Assembly (NCBI RefSeq): GCF_014336955.1
Contig: NZ_QRAI01000001.1
Span: 434,001-498,000 of the forward strand
Direction: 5' to 3'
DNA length: 64,000 nucleotides
DNA from: Saccharophagus sp. K07
GTDB lineage: Bacteria > Pseudomonadota > Gammaproteobacteria > Pseudomonadales > Cellvibrionaceae
The stretch's first letter is position 1. Each line of letters opens with the position of its first letter. A program made the translations under genes and the position numbers. Below are positions 9,965 through 20,687 of the stretch, piece after piece. A model generated the notes under the pieces. It searched no databases. It was not told the DNA's origin and saw only the letters and a program-made list of their open reading frames with translations.

Positions 9965-11080
9965 CTAGAGCTTCATATCACCGAAAAAGTTTTTCATTCC
10001 TTCAAACCAGCTCGATTGTTTGGGCGAGTGTTTGTCGCCGGCCATGGTGGCTTGCAACTCACGCAGCAGGTCTTTTTGTTTGTTGGTCAGGTTGACTGGC
10101 GTTTCCACTGTGACTCGGCAGAGCAAATCGCCGGGTGAGCCGCCGCGTACGGGGGTTACGCCTTTGCCGCGCAAGCGGAAGAGTTTGCCGGTTTGTGTGC
10201 CTTCCGGGACTTTCAGTTTGACACGCCCGTCGAGGGTGGGCACTTCCAGCTCGCCGCCGAGGCAGGCGTCAATCATGCTGATCGGCACCTCGCAGTAGAG
10301 ATCTCGACCTTCGCGTTGGAAAAACTCGTGCTGTTTGACCGACACCTGAACATAGAGGTCACCGCTCGGGCCGCCGTCGGCACCCGCTTCACCTTCGCCA
10401 GACAGACGGATACGGTCACCGGTGTCCACTCCGGGTGGCACTTTGACGTTGAGGGTTTTGGTTTCTTCGACCCGACCGCGGCCGCGGCAATCACCGCAGG
10501 GGTCGGTAATGACCTTGCCTTTACCACGACAGGTAGGACAGGTTTGCTGAACCGAGAAGAAGCCCTGCTGCATGCGCACTTGGCCGTGGCCGCCGCAGGT
10601 GGTGCAGGTATTAGGTTTGGTGCCGGGTTTGGCGCCGGAGCCGTCACAGGTTTTACAGGAAACCAGGGTAGGTACACGAATTTTGACATTGGTACCGCGC
10701 ACCGCTTCTTCCAGCGTCAGCTCCAGGGTATAGCGCAAATCGGAACCCCGGCTCGGGCCGCCGCGCGGGCCGCCGCCAAAAATATCGCCGAACACATCGC
10801 CGAAGATATCGCTGAAACTGCCGAAACCTGCACCGCCACCCATGCCGCCAGCGCCTTCCACGCCTGCATGTCCGAAGCGGTCATAAGCGGCGCGTTTGTT
10901 CTCGTCTGACAGAACCTCGTAGGCCTCGCTGGCTTCCTTGAACTTTTCTTCGGCCTCTTTATCGCCGGGGTTGCGATCCGGGTGGTATTTCATAGCGACC
11001 CGGCGGTAGGCCTTTTTCAGCTCCTGCTCGGACGCGGATTTCGATACCCCTAGAACCTCGTAATAATCTCGTTTCGACAT
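9965..11080 (-). CDS. dnaJ: Chaperone protein DnaJ
   Basis: DnaJ is the Hsp40 co-chaperone that delivers unfolded clients to DnaK and stimulates its ATPase. The start at 11080 ([16 protein letters not shown]) gives the standard 371 residues; an upstream in-frame start would add 16 unconserved residues. The J-domain (about 1-70) contains HPD in [11 protein letters not shown] Gly/Phe-rich linker follows at about 75-125. Then come four CxxCxGxG zinc repeats ([32 protein letters not shown]) and the C-terminal substrate-binding domain. It lies downstream of dnaK, with a strong hairpin between them. Confidence 0.97.
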   Translation of the reverse strand: MSKRDYYEVLGVSKSASEQELKKAYRRVAMKYHPDRNPGDKEAEEKFKEASEAYEVLSDENKRAAYDRFGHAGVEGAGGMGGGAGFGSFSDIFGDVFGDIFGGGPRGGPSRGSDLRYTLELTLEEAVRGTNVKIRVPTLVSCKTCDGSGAKPGTKPNTCTTCGGHGQVRMQQGFFSVQQTCPTCRGKGKVITDPCGDCRGRGRVEETKTLNVKVPPGVDTGDRIRLSGEGEAGADGGPSGDLYVQVSVKQHEFFQREGRDLYCEVPISMIDACLGGELEVPTLDGRVKLKVPEGTQTGKLFRLRGKGVTPVRGGSPGDLLCRVTVETPVNLTNKQKDLLRELQATMAGDKHSPKQSSWFEGMKNFFGDMKL

Positions 11081-11216
11081 GTGACGCAACTGTTTAGGTG
11101 ACGGTTGATGTTGGAAGAGGGATTCCAAATTTTTCCCTCTCGCCCTGCGCTACAGCGGCTTAACGGCTTCCGGTTTCGCGCGGGATGTAATTCCACTTGA
11201 TGCAAATTCTGTTTAA

Positions 11217-11245
11217 CACAAAGCAGGGCGGTGCCCTGCTTTGTG
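11217..11245 (-). terminator. Strong hairpin between dnaK and dnaJ
   Basis: A perfect 13-bp stem (11217-11229 with 11233-11245) has a 3-nt loop and lies 37 nt after the dnaK stop. On the minus strand only a weak U-tract follows. It may be a partial terminator or an mRNA-stabilising structure that lowers dnaJ relative to dnaK. Confidence 0.6.
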
Positions 11246-11281
11246 TCGTACTTGCTTTTTAAAACGAAGTCGCGATGGAAG

Positions 11282-13207
<1,926 letters not shown>

Positions 13208-13315
13208 GTGTAATCTCCTAGCGGCTTTCGCCTGTCACAACTGGTGTGGGGAACCAGGTTTAATCAAATTCGTAAAGGATCAGTTAACAGCTGCTTTGCT
13301 CAGCGTTTGCTTGTG

Positions 13316-13344
13316 AATATTGGCGCTGCTATTGCAAATTCAAG
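13316..13344 (-). promoter_or_regulatory. Candidate RpoH (sigma-32) promoter for dnaK
   Basis: On the minus strand CTTGAA (13344-13339) is followed after 15 nt by CCAATATT (13323-13316). The -35 match to the sigma-32 consensus is perfect; the -10 is partial (consensus CCCCATNT). It lies about 110 nt upstream of the dnaK start. Confidence 0.5.
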
Positions 13345-13364
13345 CGGTCGACCTGTGTTTTTTC

Positions 13365-13934
13365 TCAATTGGATTGAGGAGCCTTGGAAACCACCACCAT
13401 TGCGGGGCGTACCAGACGGCCGTGCAGGGTGTAGCCTCGTTGAAACACGTTGAGCACCGTATTGGGCTCTACATCGCGGTTTTCCACCGCTGTCATGGCC
13501 TGGTGGAATTGCGGATCGAAGGGCTCACCTTCGGGATTGATTTGCTCCACCTGATGGCGCTTCAGTGTGTCCAGCAGACTCTTCAGCGTTAATTCCACAC
13601 CTTCGACGACAGCAGCGAGGTCGACATTTTCACTCACATTGGTGGAAGCGAGCGCGCGCTCCAGGTTGTCGGCCACAGGCAACAAGTCGCTGACGAATTT
13701 TTCCAAACCGAATTTGTGGGCCTTTTCCACGTCTTGCTGGGCGCGGCGACGCACGTTTTGCATTTCCGCCTGCACGCGCAAACTCTGTTCTTTGGCCTGC
13801 GCCAGTTCGTTTTTCAGATTTTCGATTTGCTCTTGCAGCGACTCCACGGTGACCGGTGCGGAATCATCCGCAGCTGAGCTGATGTCTACCTGATCGTCTT
13901 GCAATTCATCCAAGGGATTCTGGTCTTGGCTCAC
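13365..13934 (-). CDS. grpE: Nucleotide exchange factor GrpE
   Basis: GrpE promotes ADP release from DnaK. The 189-residue protein has an acidic, disordered N-terminus (about 1-30), a long coiled coil (about 30-85, [21 protein letters not shown]), and a C-terminal beta domain with FDPQFHQAM and [23 protein letters not shown]. It is first in the grpE-dnaK-dnaJ cluster, with an excellent RpoH promoter directly upstream. Confidence 0.97.
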   Translation of the reverse strand: MSQDQNPLDELQDDQVDISSAADDSAPVTVESLQEQIENLKNELAQAKEQSLRVQAEMQNVRRRAQQDVEKAHKFGLEKFVSDLLPVADNLERALASTNVSENVDLAAVVEGVELTLKSLLDTLKRHQVEQINPEGEPFDPQFHQAMTAVENRDVEPNTVLNVFQRGYTLHGRLVRPAMVVVSKAPQSN

Positions 13935-13969
13935 GTCGTAATTCTCCTAAGGGGCGTTGAATGGCGTCT

Positions 13970-13997
13970 TAATGGGGGCGGGGCGGCGACATTCAAG
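13970..13997 (-). promoter_or_regulatory. RpoH (sigma-32) heat-shock promoter of grpE
   Basis: On the minus strand CTTGAA (13997-13992) and CCCCATTA (13977-13970) are separated by 14 nt. This is essentially the full sigma-32 consensus, 36 nt upstream of the grpE start. It implies heat-shock control of the cluster. Confidence 0.88.
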
Positions 13998-14093
13998 AGC
14001 GGGCTTCTAAGTCGTAATTGAATCCCATACCTCCTGGTGTGGAGAAATGAACTACTGTATAAATAACCACCTTTTCCGATTGGGGACCTACGT

Positions 14094-15746
14094 GTGCTTA
14101 CGCATCTGCAAGTCAGCGATTTCACTCTCGTCAGTCAATTGAGCTTGGATTTTGGCGCCGGCCTGACCGTGCTGACGGGCGAAACCGGAGCGGGTAAATC
14201 GATTCTTCTGGATGCGCTGGGGCTCGCCCTGGGCGATCGCGCCGAGGCGGATAAAGTGCGCGCCGGGGCGGAGCGGGCGGAGGTTACCGCCTGTTTCGAT
14301 ATCAGCCGTCTCACCCAGGTGCAGCAATGGCTGCGCGATGCCGACCTCGACGCCGATGACTGCATAGTGCGGCGCGTAGTGACCGGGGAAGGGCGCTCGC
14401 GCGCCTATATCAACGGCCAGTTGGTAACCCTGACACAGCTGCGCGAGCTGGGCGACCAGCTGCTGGATATTCACAGCCAGCACGAGCACCAATCCCTCCT
14501 GCAAACCGCTACCCATCGACGCCTGCTGGACGACTACGGTCGCCACCAGGATCTGGTCGAGCAAGTAAAAGCCGCCTTTGTTCGCTGGCAGGAACTGGAA
14601 ACCGCCGCTGAACGTGTGCGCACCAACAGCTCCGAATTAAATGCCCGTCATCAATTGTTGAGTTACCAAGTAGAAGAGCTGGATCAGCTCGGTCTGGCGC
14701 CGGGCGAAGTGGAAAACCTGGAAGGCCGCCAGCGCCAGCTCGCACATGCCGCGCAGATTCAGCAGAGCTGTCAGGCCGTAGCGGATATGTGCAACGAAAG
14801 CGATGACTCCATGGCCGACCGGTTGCATCGCGCCTTGCACCTGCTCAACAACTTGCCCTTCAAATCACCGCGTCTCGCCGAAGTCGAATCCATGCTGCAG
14901 GGCGCTTTGATTCAGGTGCAGGAGGCGCATAGCGAATTGCACCGGGAGCTGGCGGGCTTCGAGGAGCAGGAGGACAACCTGTTCGAAATCGAGCAGCGCC
15001 TGTCCACCGTCTATGAAATCGCCCGCAAACACCGAGTGGCCCCGGAAGCCCTGGCGGAACTGCATGAACAGCTGGCATTGGAACTCAAGGGCTTACAAAG
15101 TGGCGATGAGCAGTTGGCGCAATTGGAAGAGGCCAGCGCAAAAGCCCTGGCGGACTATCGGGAGTTGGCGCAGCGTCTGAGCGGTGCGCGCACCAAAGCC
15201 GCCAAAGCCTTGAGCAAAGCGGTCGGCCAACAATTGGCCGCTTTGGCGATGGGCCATGCGGTCTTTGAGATTGCTCTGCGCGAGCAGAAAGAACCGGGGC
15301 GCTGGGGTGCCGAAACCGTGGAGTTTCTGATCAGCACCATTCCGGGCCAGCCAGCCAAACCGCTCGCCAAAATCGCCTCCGGCGGTGAGCTGTCGCGCAT
15401 CAGTTTGGCCATCCAGGTGGTTGTGGCCAAAACCTCCATCATTCCCACCTTGGTTTTCGACGAAGTGGATGCAGGAATTGGCGGCACCACGGGCGACGTC
15501 GTCGGCCAGATGTTGCGCCAGCTCGGCGAATCGGCGCAGATCCTGTGTGTGACCCATCTGGCGCAAGTGGCCAGCAAGGCGCATCAGCATCTGAAAGTGG
15601 AAAAAACCGTATCGAAGAAAGGCGCGAGCACCGCGATATCCCGTTTGGAGGGTGAAGCGAAGGTAGTGGAAATTGCCCGGATGATGGGCGGCGGAGTCGA
15701 ATCCCCGCAATCCCTGGCGCACGCCAGGGAAATGCTGGGGGTATAA
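14094..15746 (+). CDS. recN: DNA repair protein RecN
   Basis: RecN is an SMC-like ATPase in recombinational repair of double-strand breaks. The 550-residue protein has an N-terminal Walker A (TGETGAGKSIL), a central coiled coil (about 160-370) interrupted by a hinge-like segment, the ABC signature ASGGELSRISLAIQVV, and Walker B (PTLVFDEVDAGIGG). Translation starts at GTG 14094 with GGGGA upstream. It is divergent from grpE and convergent with fur, with only 25 nt between the two stops. I saw no clear LexA box in the short upstream region. Confidence 0.96.
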   Translation: MLTHLQVSDFTLVSQLSLDFGAGLTVLTGETGAGKSILLDALGLALGDRAEADKVRAGAERAEVTACFDISRLTQVQQWLRDADLDADDCIVRRVVTGEGRSRAYINGQLVTLTQLRELGDQLLDIHSQHEHQSLLQTATHRRLLDDYGRHQDLVEQVKAAFVRWQELETAAERVRTNSSELNARHQLLSYQVEELDQLGLAPGEVENLEGRQRQLAHAAQIQQSCQAVADMCNESDDSMADRLHRALHLLNNLPFKSPRLAEVESMLQGALIQVQEAHSELHRELAGFEEQEDNLFEIEQRLSTVYEIARKHRVAPEALAELHEQLALELKGLQSGDEQLAQLEEASAKALADYRELAQRLSGARTKAAKALSKAVGQQLAALAMGHAVFEIALREQKEPGRWGAETVEFLISTIPGQPAKPLAKIASGGELSRISLAIQVVVAKTSIIPTLVFDEVDAGIGGTTGDVVGQMLRQLGESAQILCVTHLAQVASKAHQHLKVEKTVSKKGASTAISRLEGEAKVVEIARMMGGGVESPQSLAHAREMLGV

Positions 15747-15748
15747 AA

Positions 15749-15785
15749 ATTATTTTTTGATGGTGTGGTGATTATTTTTTGATGG
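15749..15785. repeat. 22-bp-period tandem duplication over the fur 3' end
   Basis: A 15-bp unit (ATTATTTTTTGATGG) occurs at 15749-15763 and again at 15771-15785. The second copy contains the fur stop codon and its last codons. It looks like a small local duplication. The T-rich copies may also serve as terminators for recN. Confidence 0.7.
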
Positions 15786-16179
15786 GCTTGCCGTACAGCA
15801 CTAGGCTGTGGCCGGTCAATTCATAGCCGAGTTCAGCGGCTATCTCCAGTTGCAGCTGCTCGATCTTTTCGCTGTGGAATTCAATCACTTTCCCAGTTTC
15901 AGCACAGACCAGGTGGTCGTGGTGCTGGCCACTATCTAATTCAAACACCGAGTGGCCGCCGTCGAAGTTGTGGCGCTCCACCAGCCCGGCTTGTTCGAAT
16001 TGGGTCAGCACCCGATAAACCGTTGCCAGTCCCACATCCTCGCCGGAGTCTAAAAGGGCTTTGTAGACATCTTCCGCGCTGAGGTGGCGTTCTTTGGAAT
16101 TTTCCAGAAACTGGAGGATCTTTACGCGTGGCAGAGTGACTTTGAGTCCTGCTTTGCGCAGCTCCTGGTTTTCTGTCAT
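15772..16179 (-). CDS. fur: Ferric uptake regulator Fur
   Basis: Fur is the Fe2+-dependent repressor of iron acquisition. The ATG at 16179 gives 135 residues and has GGAGA 7-11 nt upstream; a TTG 18 nt earlier is less likely. The winged-helix domain (about 1-80) contains LPRVKILQFLENSKERHLSAEDVYKALL and VGLATVYRVLTQFE. The dimerisation domain has the metal ligands in HHDHLVCAETGKVIEF. The second CxxC zinc pair found in some Fur proteins is absent, as in several gammaproteobacterial Furs. It is divergent from bamE, a common arrangement. Confidence 0.97.
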   Translation of the reverse strand: MTENQELRKAGLKVTLPRVKILQFLENSKERHLSAEDVYKALLDSGEDVGLATVYRVLTQFEQAGLVERHNFDGGHSVFELDSGQHHDHLVCAETGKVIEFHSEKIEQLQLEIAAELGYELTGHSLVLYGKPIKK

Positions 16180-16306
16180 GTTGGGTCTCCTCGTCAATCA
16201 AGGCAGTGTAAGAGGACAAATAGCCAGCGGGAGTAAATCCCAACCTTTTGTCGCGCTTGAACGATCGGGTATTATCCCCCCCCGCATTCCTTTCTGGAAC
16301 CCTGAT

Positions 16307-16711
16307 ATGCAAAAAAAAACCTTTATTGTTCGTATTCTGTCGATTGTTGTTCTGGTGTTGAGCGCGGGATTAAGTGCTTGTTCTTACTTGAAATTTCCTG
16401 GCGTCTACCGTATCGCAGTGCAGCAGGGGAACATTATTGACCAGAAGAAAGTGGACCAGCTGAAAGTCGGCATGACGAAACGTCAGGTCCAGTTTGTTAT
16501 GGGATCGCCATTATTGGTGGATACCTTCCACGAAGATCGCTGGGATTACATCTACGAAGTACGCAAAGCAGACGACATTCTGCGCAAACGCCGTTTTACG
16601 GTTTACTTCGAAGAAGACAAGTTGGTGCGTTATGAAGGTGACTACGAGCCTAACGTGGACGCTCCCACTGACGAGAGCTATATCGAAGATGCGAAGCAAA
16701 CCGAAGGCTAA
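16307..16711 (+). CDS. bamE: Outer membrane assembly lipoprotein BamE (SmpA/OmlA)
   Basis: BamE is a lipoprotein of the BAM complex that folds outer-membrane barrels. The 134-residue product has a signal peptide with lipobox LSAC (Cys25) and then the SmpA/OmlA core, including QGNIIDQKKVDQLKVGMTKRQV and VMGSPLLVDTFHEDRWDYIY. I chose the ATG at 16307, which places the signal peptide at the N-terminus. It is divergent from fur and convergent with rnfH, the classical gammaproteobacterial arrangement. Confidence 0.96.
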   Translation: MQKKTFIVRILSIVVLVLSAGLSACSYLKFPGVYRIAVQQGNIIDQKKVDQLKVGMTKRQVQFVMGSPLLVDTFHEDRWDYIYEVRKADDILRKRRFTVYFEEDKLVRYEGDYEPNVDAPTDESYIEDAKQTEG

Positions 16712-16730
16712 GTTAACCCTCGGTGTTCTT

Positions 16731-16754
16731 TAAGGGCGGTTGGCACCGCCCTTA
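16731..16754. terminator. Hairpin between converging bamE and rnfH
   Basis: A perfect 10-bp stem (16731-16740 with 16745-16754) with a TGGC loop fills the gap between the two stops. U-tracts are weak on both strands, but it is well placed as a shared terminator. Confidence 0.7.
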
Positions 16755-16756
16755 GT

Positions 16757-17080
16757 TCATTCTTCTGCGGAAGCACTTTTAGCTGCGCGTTTACGGCGCG
16801 CTTCTTTCGGATCGGATGTCAACGGTCGGTAGATCTCCACCCTGTCCCCAGCCTGCAGCACATACTGTTTTGCCGGTGCCAAACCCTTGGTTCCCAAGGT
16901 CTGCCCGAAAATGCCCATAGGCGCATTCTCTAGATCAAGGTCGGGAAAGTGCTGGGTAATGTCCGACTTCACCGCTGCCTGATAGGCAGTCGTGCCGGGT
17001 TCCACCAGCAGGGAAATGATCTTTTGCTTGTGGGGTAGGGCGTATACCACTTCCACCGAAATGCTTTCTATATCGCTCAT
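16757..17080 (-). CDS. rnfH: RnfH family (RatB/UPF0125) ubiquitin-like protein
   Basis: This 107-residue protein of the RnfH family has a beta-grasp fold with VEVVYALPHKQKIISLLVEPGTTAYQAAVKS and VFGQ-like/VEIYRPLTSDPKEARRKRA motifs. The lysine/arginine-rich C-terminus is typical. Its biochemical role is not settled; it has been called RatB, the partner of RatA. It starts 22 nt after the ratA stop, so the pair is probably one operon. Confidence 0.9.
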   Translation of the reverse strand: MSDIESISVEVVYALPHKQKIISLLVEPGTTAYQAAVKSDITQHFPDLDLENAPMGIFGQTLGTKGLAPAKQYVLQAGDRVEIYRPLTSDPKEARRKRAAKSASAEE

Positions 17081-17102
17081 TTTTCGTATCGTTTCAGATC
17101 AA

Positions 17103-17546
17103 TCAATTCTTTTTGCCGTACAGCGCCTGCGCGCGCCGGCATACAGCGCCCACCTGATCGTTCACCAGCTGAGACATCAGTTTGCCCGCCGCCAGACCTA
17201 ACAGAAAGTTGGCAAACTCAAACTCCAGGCGGAATTCTATCTGACAGCTGCCGCTCGCCATTTCTTTAAATTGCCAAAGTCCCTTGAGCTTCTTAAACGG
17301 TCCTTCGACCAAGTCCATAGTGATGCTGGAAGGTGTGCGCAATGTATTGCGGGTGGTGAAACTCTGGCGTAGCCCGGCTTTTTCCAGATCCAGTCGCGCA
17401 GTGATGGAGTTGTCCCCCCGCTGCAGCACTTTGGCTCCAGCGCAGCCGTTCATATAGGAAGGATAAGCTTCGATATCGTTTACTAGGTCGAACATTTGCT
17501 GCGCTGTGTAAGGTACCAAGGCACTGCACTGAATAACTTTGCTCAC
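17103..17546 (-). CDS. ratA: RatA/PasT family START-domain protein (coenzyme Q-binding type)
   Basis: This 147-residue protein consists of one START/polyketide-cyclase-like domain. Landmarks are the N-terminal SALVPYTAQQMFDLVNDIEAYPSYMNGC, the central FKKLKGLWQFKE, and a C-terminal helix LAAGKLMSQLVNDQV. Family members were described as the RatA toxin that blocks 70S assembly and as Coq10-like quinone-binding proteins; which applies here cannot be read from sequence. It lies next to rnfH, smpB and bamE, a conserved neighbourhood. Confidence 0.9.
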   Translation of the reverse strand: MSKVIQCSALVPYTAQQMFDLVNDIEAYPSYMNGCAGAKVLQRGDNSITARLDLEKAGLRQSFTTRNTLRTPSSITMDLVEGPFKKLKGLWQFKEMASGSCQIEFRLEFEFANFLLGLAAGKLMSQLVNDQVGAVCRRAQALYGKKN

Positions 17547-17555
17547 ACAAAATCC

Positions 17556-18926
17556 TTAAAAACTATCGATAAGGGTCAGCACCATCACCAGTCCGACCAG
17601 CACCGGAGAGATAAACTTCACTACAAAGTGCCAAGCGTCAAACAACGCATGCCCTTCTGCATTGAGTTCTCGTTCGACGATTTGTTTATTCATAAACCAG
17701 CCGACAAACACGGCGATAAACAACCCGCCTAACGGCAACATAAGTTGCGAAGTCATAAAGTCTAGAAAATCGAAGGGGGTTTTGAACAATAAAAACCAGG
17801 GTTTGAACTCCGCCAGTGCGTTGAATGACAACACGCAGGTAATGCCCAGCAGCCAGGAAATCCCGGTAAGCAGGAAGGTTGCAGGAGCGCGGCGGAATTT
17901 TTTGCTTTCCACCATCCAGGCGACTCCTGGCTCTATCAGAGATACCGAAGACGTCCAGGCTGCCAAAGTGATCAAGACAAAGAATATGGTGCCGAAAATA
18001 TCGCCGAAAGGCATGGAGGAAAAGGCGATAGGAAGTGAGACAAACAATAAACCGGGGCCAGCGCTCGGCTGTAATGGCGGATTGGCAAACACCAGAGGGA
18101 AAATCGCCAGGCCTGCAGTAAGGGCTACGACTGTATCCAAAATCCCCACTGTAATGATCGTTTTGCCGATGGAGGCATTGGCCGGCATATAGGCGCCATA
18201 GGCCATAATGGCTCCCATGCCGAGGCTCAGGGTAAAAAAGGCATGCCCCAGGGCTTTGAGCACCGAATCCCAAGTAAGGCGCTTCACTTCAAAATCAAAC
18301 AAAAAGTGAAATCCACTGGCAAAATCCCCATGGAACATGCCGTAAATCACCAGAATGATCAGTGAAGCAAACAACAGCGGCATCATAAGTTTGGCCGCCG
18401 AGCCCAGGCCGCGTTCGACGCCGAGAGCCACCACAGTAGCGGTCATCAAGGCAAACACGCTATGCCAGAGAAATAATTGTTTGGGATCGGCCAGAAGTGC
18501 GGAAAATTGCTCGCCGATAGCAGCTGCTTCCATCCCCGTGAGACTGCCGGTTCCAGTGGTCCAGACATACCTCAGTGCCCAGCCTGCCACCACGCTGTAA
18601 AAGGCCATGATCATCAAGCCAGCGACCACGCCCATCCAGCCAATGCCAATCCATCCGCGGGGCAGACCAGCTTCTTTGGTGACATACCTCATGGAGTTGA
18701 TCGGGCTCATACGGCCGCGCCTGCCGATCAACACCTCCGCCATCATGACAGGAATACCGATAAGAGCTATGCAAATGAGATAGACGAGTACGAAAGCACC
18801 GCCGCCGTTTTCACCTGTCATATAAGGGAATTTCCAGATATTCCCTAAACCTACTGCGGAGCCGGTGGCTGCCAGGATAAATATCCAGCGGCTGGCCCAT
18901 TCACCGTGAATCCCTCGTTGATCCAT
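17556..18926 (-). CDS. Sodium-dependent transporter of the neurotransmitter:sodium symporter (SNF/NSS) family
   Basis: This 456-residue polytopic inner-membrane protein begins with the family signature WASRWIFILAATGSAVGLGNIWKFPYMTGENGGGAF in TM1, where the unwound Gly-rich segment binds Na+ and substrate. About eleven to twelve hydrophobic helices follow. NSS proteins of bacteria import amino acids or related amines with Na+; the substrate here is unknown. The ATG at 18926 was chosen because it lies just before the conserved GEWASRW motif. It is divergent from smpB and 9 nt downstream of ratA's start region on the same strand. Confidence 0.92.
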   Translation of the reverse strand: MDQRGIHGEWASRWIFILAATGSAVGLGNIWKFPYMTGENGGGAFVLVYLICIALIGIPVMMAEVLIGRRGRMSPINSMRYVTKEAGLPRGWIGIGWMGVVAGLMIMAFYSVVAGWALRYVWTTGTGSLTGMEAAAIGEQFSALLADPKQLFLWHSVFALMTATVVALGVERGLGSAAKLMMPLLFASLIILVIYGMFHGDFASGFHFLFDFEVKRLTWDSVLKALGHAFFTLSLGMGAIMAYGAYMPANASIGKTIITVGILDTVVALTAGLAIFPLVFANPPLQPSAGPGLLFVSLPIAFSSMPFGDIFGTIFFVLITLAAWTSSVSLIEPGVAWMVESKKFRRAPATFLLTGISWLLGITCVLSFNALAEFKPWFLLFKTPFDFLDFMTSQLMLPLGGLFIAVFVGWFMNKQIVERELNAEGHALFDAWHFVVKFISPVLVGLVMVLTLIDSF

Positions 18927-19083
18927 TGGTAGCCTCTTATGAGTTTTATGTATCGCATGGCTTAAGCGAAATGCAGCGCATTGTACCCCCTTAAGTTGTA
19001 TAGACCAAAACCAGCTCCTTTTTAGATCCCGGCCTTTAGGTGCTTCTGGCGGAAATCCCTGCACTCGTTATAATGCGCGGCCT

Positions 19084-19566
19084 ATGTCGAACAAAAACCA
19101 GAATCAATCCAAGGGCGGCACCATCGCTCTTAACAAACGCGCCAAATTCGATTTCTTCATTGAAGAGCGGATTGAGGCCGGCATTGCCTTGACCGGATGG
19201 GAAGTCAAGAGCTTGCGCGCGGGCAAAGGACAGCTCACCGACAGCTATGTGATCTTTAAGGATGGAGAAGCCTGGTTGTTAGGCTCGCAGATTCAACCGC
19301 TCGCCACTGCGTCCACCCATTTCGTTACAGATCCCACACGCACGCGCAAATTGCTGCTGAAACAGCGGGAGTTATACCGCCTGCGTGAAGCCGTCGAGCA
19401 AAAAGGCTACACAGTTGTGGCAACAGCGCTCTACTGGAAAAACCATTTGGTGAAATGCGAAATCGCACTCGCCAAAGGTAAAAAGCTGCACGACAAGCGC
19501 GATACCGAAAAAGAACGCGATTGGAATCGCGAAAAACAACGCGTGATGAGCCATCCGGCGCCCTAA
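19084..19566 (+). CDS. smpB: SsrA-binding protein SmpB
   Basis: SmpB binds tmRNA and brings it to stalled ribosomes for trans-translation. The 160-residue length is normal. Conserved segments are [35 protein letters not shown], the GSQIQPL segment, the RKLLLKQRE region, and the basic C-terminal tail [20 protein letters not shown] that mimics mRNA in the decoding centre. Its RNA partner ssrA lies 1.1 kb downstream on the same strand, separated by one opposite-strand gene. Confidence 0.97.
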   Translation: MSNKNQNQSKGGTIALNKRAKFDFFIEERIEAGIALTGWEVKSLRAGKGQLTDSYVIFKDGEAWLLGSQIQPLATASTHFVTDPTRTRKLLLKQRELYRLREAVEQKGYTVVATALYWKNHLVKCEIALAKGKKLHDKRDTEKERDWNREKQRVMSHPAP

Positions 19567-19649
19567 GCGCTCAATTCTCCTTAAATATCTGCAGAAAGCC
19601 TTCCAAGTTAATCCAACTTTTTGGATATGGCTTAAAAGGCTTTTGCTCC

Positions 19650-20582
19650 TCACTTCACCAGCTGGATATTGTCGAAATACAAGGTAATGTCGCGTTCCGG
19701 GGTAATCGAATACCACAGCACCCGGTTGATGTAATGGGCTTTCAATTTCTCACTGTCGCCGAGGTTCAACGCAAACCTATTCAAGCCCGGTTTAACATCA
19801 AAGGTCTGGTAGCGCAGAAAATTGTTGCGGGTCTCGACGCTGTAAAGGTTCACGGCTATGCGAATGGTTTTTTCCAGTGGTGAATAAACCTCGAATGCCA
19901 TCTGACTGAAACCAGTCCAGCGAGGACTGGGGTTGTACAACACAAAACCCGACCAGCGCGTATCCTTCGGCATCAAAACTTCCGCCGTGAGGGTATTGTT
20001 GCCCTCCCAGTCAGCGGGGGCGGGTACAAATTTAATGCGTCCATATTCGGCGCGGCCAATGGATTTGCGCATCTCTGCATTATCAAAGTCCATCAGCAGC
20101 GGAAATGCCTTATCGCGCACCCAATGACGATGTGCGGCGGTCACAATTGGGGTAAATGCAATGGCAAAAGCCAGGAAGGAAACGCCGATTGCCAGGCTTC
20201 TCAGCAAAGGCGCCCTGCGCGGCAGCTGCCAGCCGAAATACAACCCGCTCGCAGCCAAAATGCCCCAGATATCCCTGCCCAAGTCCTTCAAGCTGCGACT
20301 GCGGTGAAAGTAGGGCTGAATCAGCTCAATCACCCCTCCCAGGAAGACGCACACCAGTGCCGTGCCTAGCATGATGTAGCCGAGCGGCCACTCCGGCCTG
20401 CGCTTGTGGACGATCAGCATCAATGCCAATTGCGCGAAAAAAAATAGAACCGTATGGCTTGTCTCGTGAACTTCCTGCATCACCTGGTTGCCATAGGGGT
20501 TGGGAATGCGGAAAAGGATCGGAAGTAGGAGAATGCCACCCAGGACTAGCACAATCGCGAGTCGAGAGCGGGTGAACTTCAT
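19650..20582 (-). CDS. VanZ-like membrane protein fused to a C-terminal jelly-roll (carbohydrate-binding-like) domain
   Basis: The N-terminal half (about 1-150) has four to five transmembrane helices with VanZ-like features: HETSHTVLFFFAQLAL, then GGVIELIQPYFHRSRSLKDLGRDIWGILAASGLYFGW. The C-terminal half (about 160-310) is a soluble beta-rich domain (FVLYNPSPRWTGFSQMAFEVYSP, then an ITLYFDNIQLVK ending). It resembles galactose-binding/CIA30-type jelly rolls and probably faces the periplasm. The ATG at 20582 was chosen because the upstream extension overlaps the ssrA 5' region. The function is unknown. It sits between smpB and ssrA on the opposite strand. Confidence 0.75.
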   Translation of the reverse strand: MKFTRSRLAIVLVLGGILLLPILFRIPNPYGNQVMQEVHETSHTVLFFFAQLALMLIVHKRRPEWPLGYIMLGTALVCVFLGGVIELIQPYFHRSRSLKDLGRDIWGILAASGLYFGWQLPRRAPLLRSLAIGVSFLAFAIAFTPIVTAAHRHWVRDKAFPLLMDFDNAEMRKSIGRAEYGRIKFVPAPADWEGNNTLTAEVLMPKDTRWSGFVLYNPSPRWTGFSQMAFEVYSPLEKTIRIAVNLYSVETRNNFLRYQTFDVKPGLNRFALNLGDSEKLKAHYINRVLWYSITPERDITLYFDNIQLVK

Positions 20583-20636
20583 AACTGCAACCTCAAGACT
20601 TGAAGAATTAGGCGAAACCCCAATATTACCCAAGTC

Positions 20637-20665
20637 ACGACAAAAAGATGGAATACCTTTATACT
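20637..20665 (+). promoter_or_regulatory. Sigma-70 promoter of ssrA
   Basis: ACGACA (20637-20642) and TATACT (20660-20665) are spaced by 17 nt. Transcription would start near 20672, a short way before the mature 5' end at 20688, consistent with a 5' leader removed by RNase P. Confidence 0.6.
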
Positions 20666-20687
20666 GTTCGACCGATTTAACCCTTTT

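Noticed and set aside
10193-10909. A 238-codon open frame antisense to dnaJ
   Set aside because: It arises from the Gly-rich and Cys-rich codons of dnaJ read backwards.
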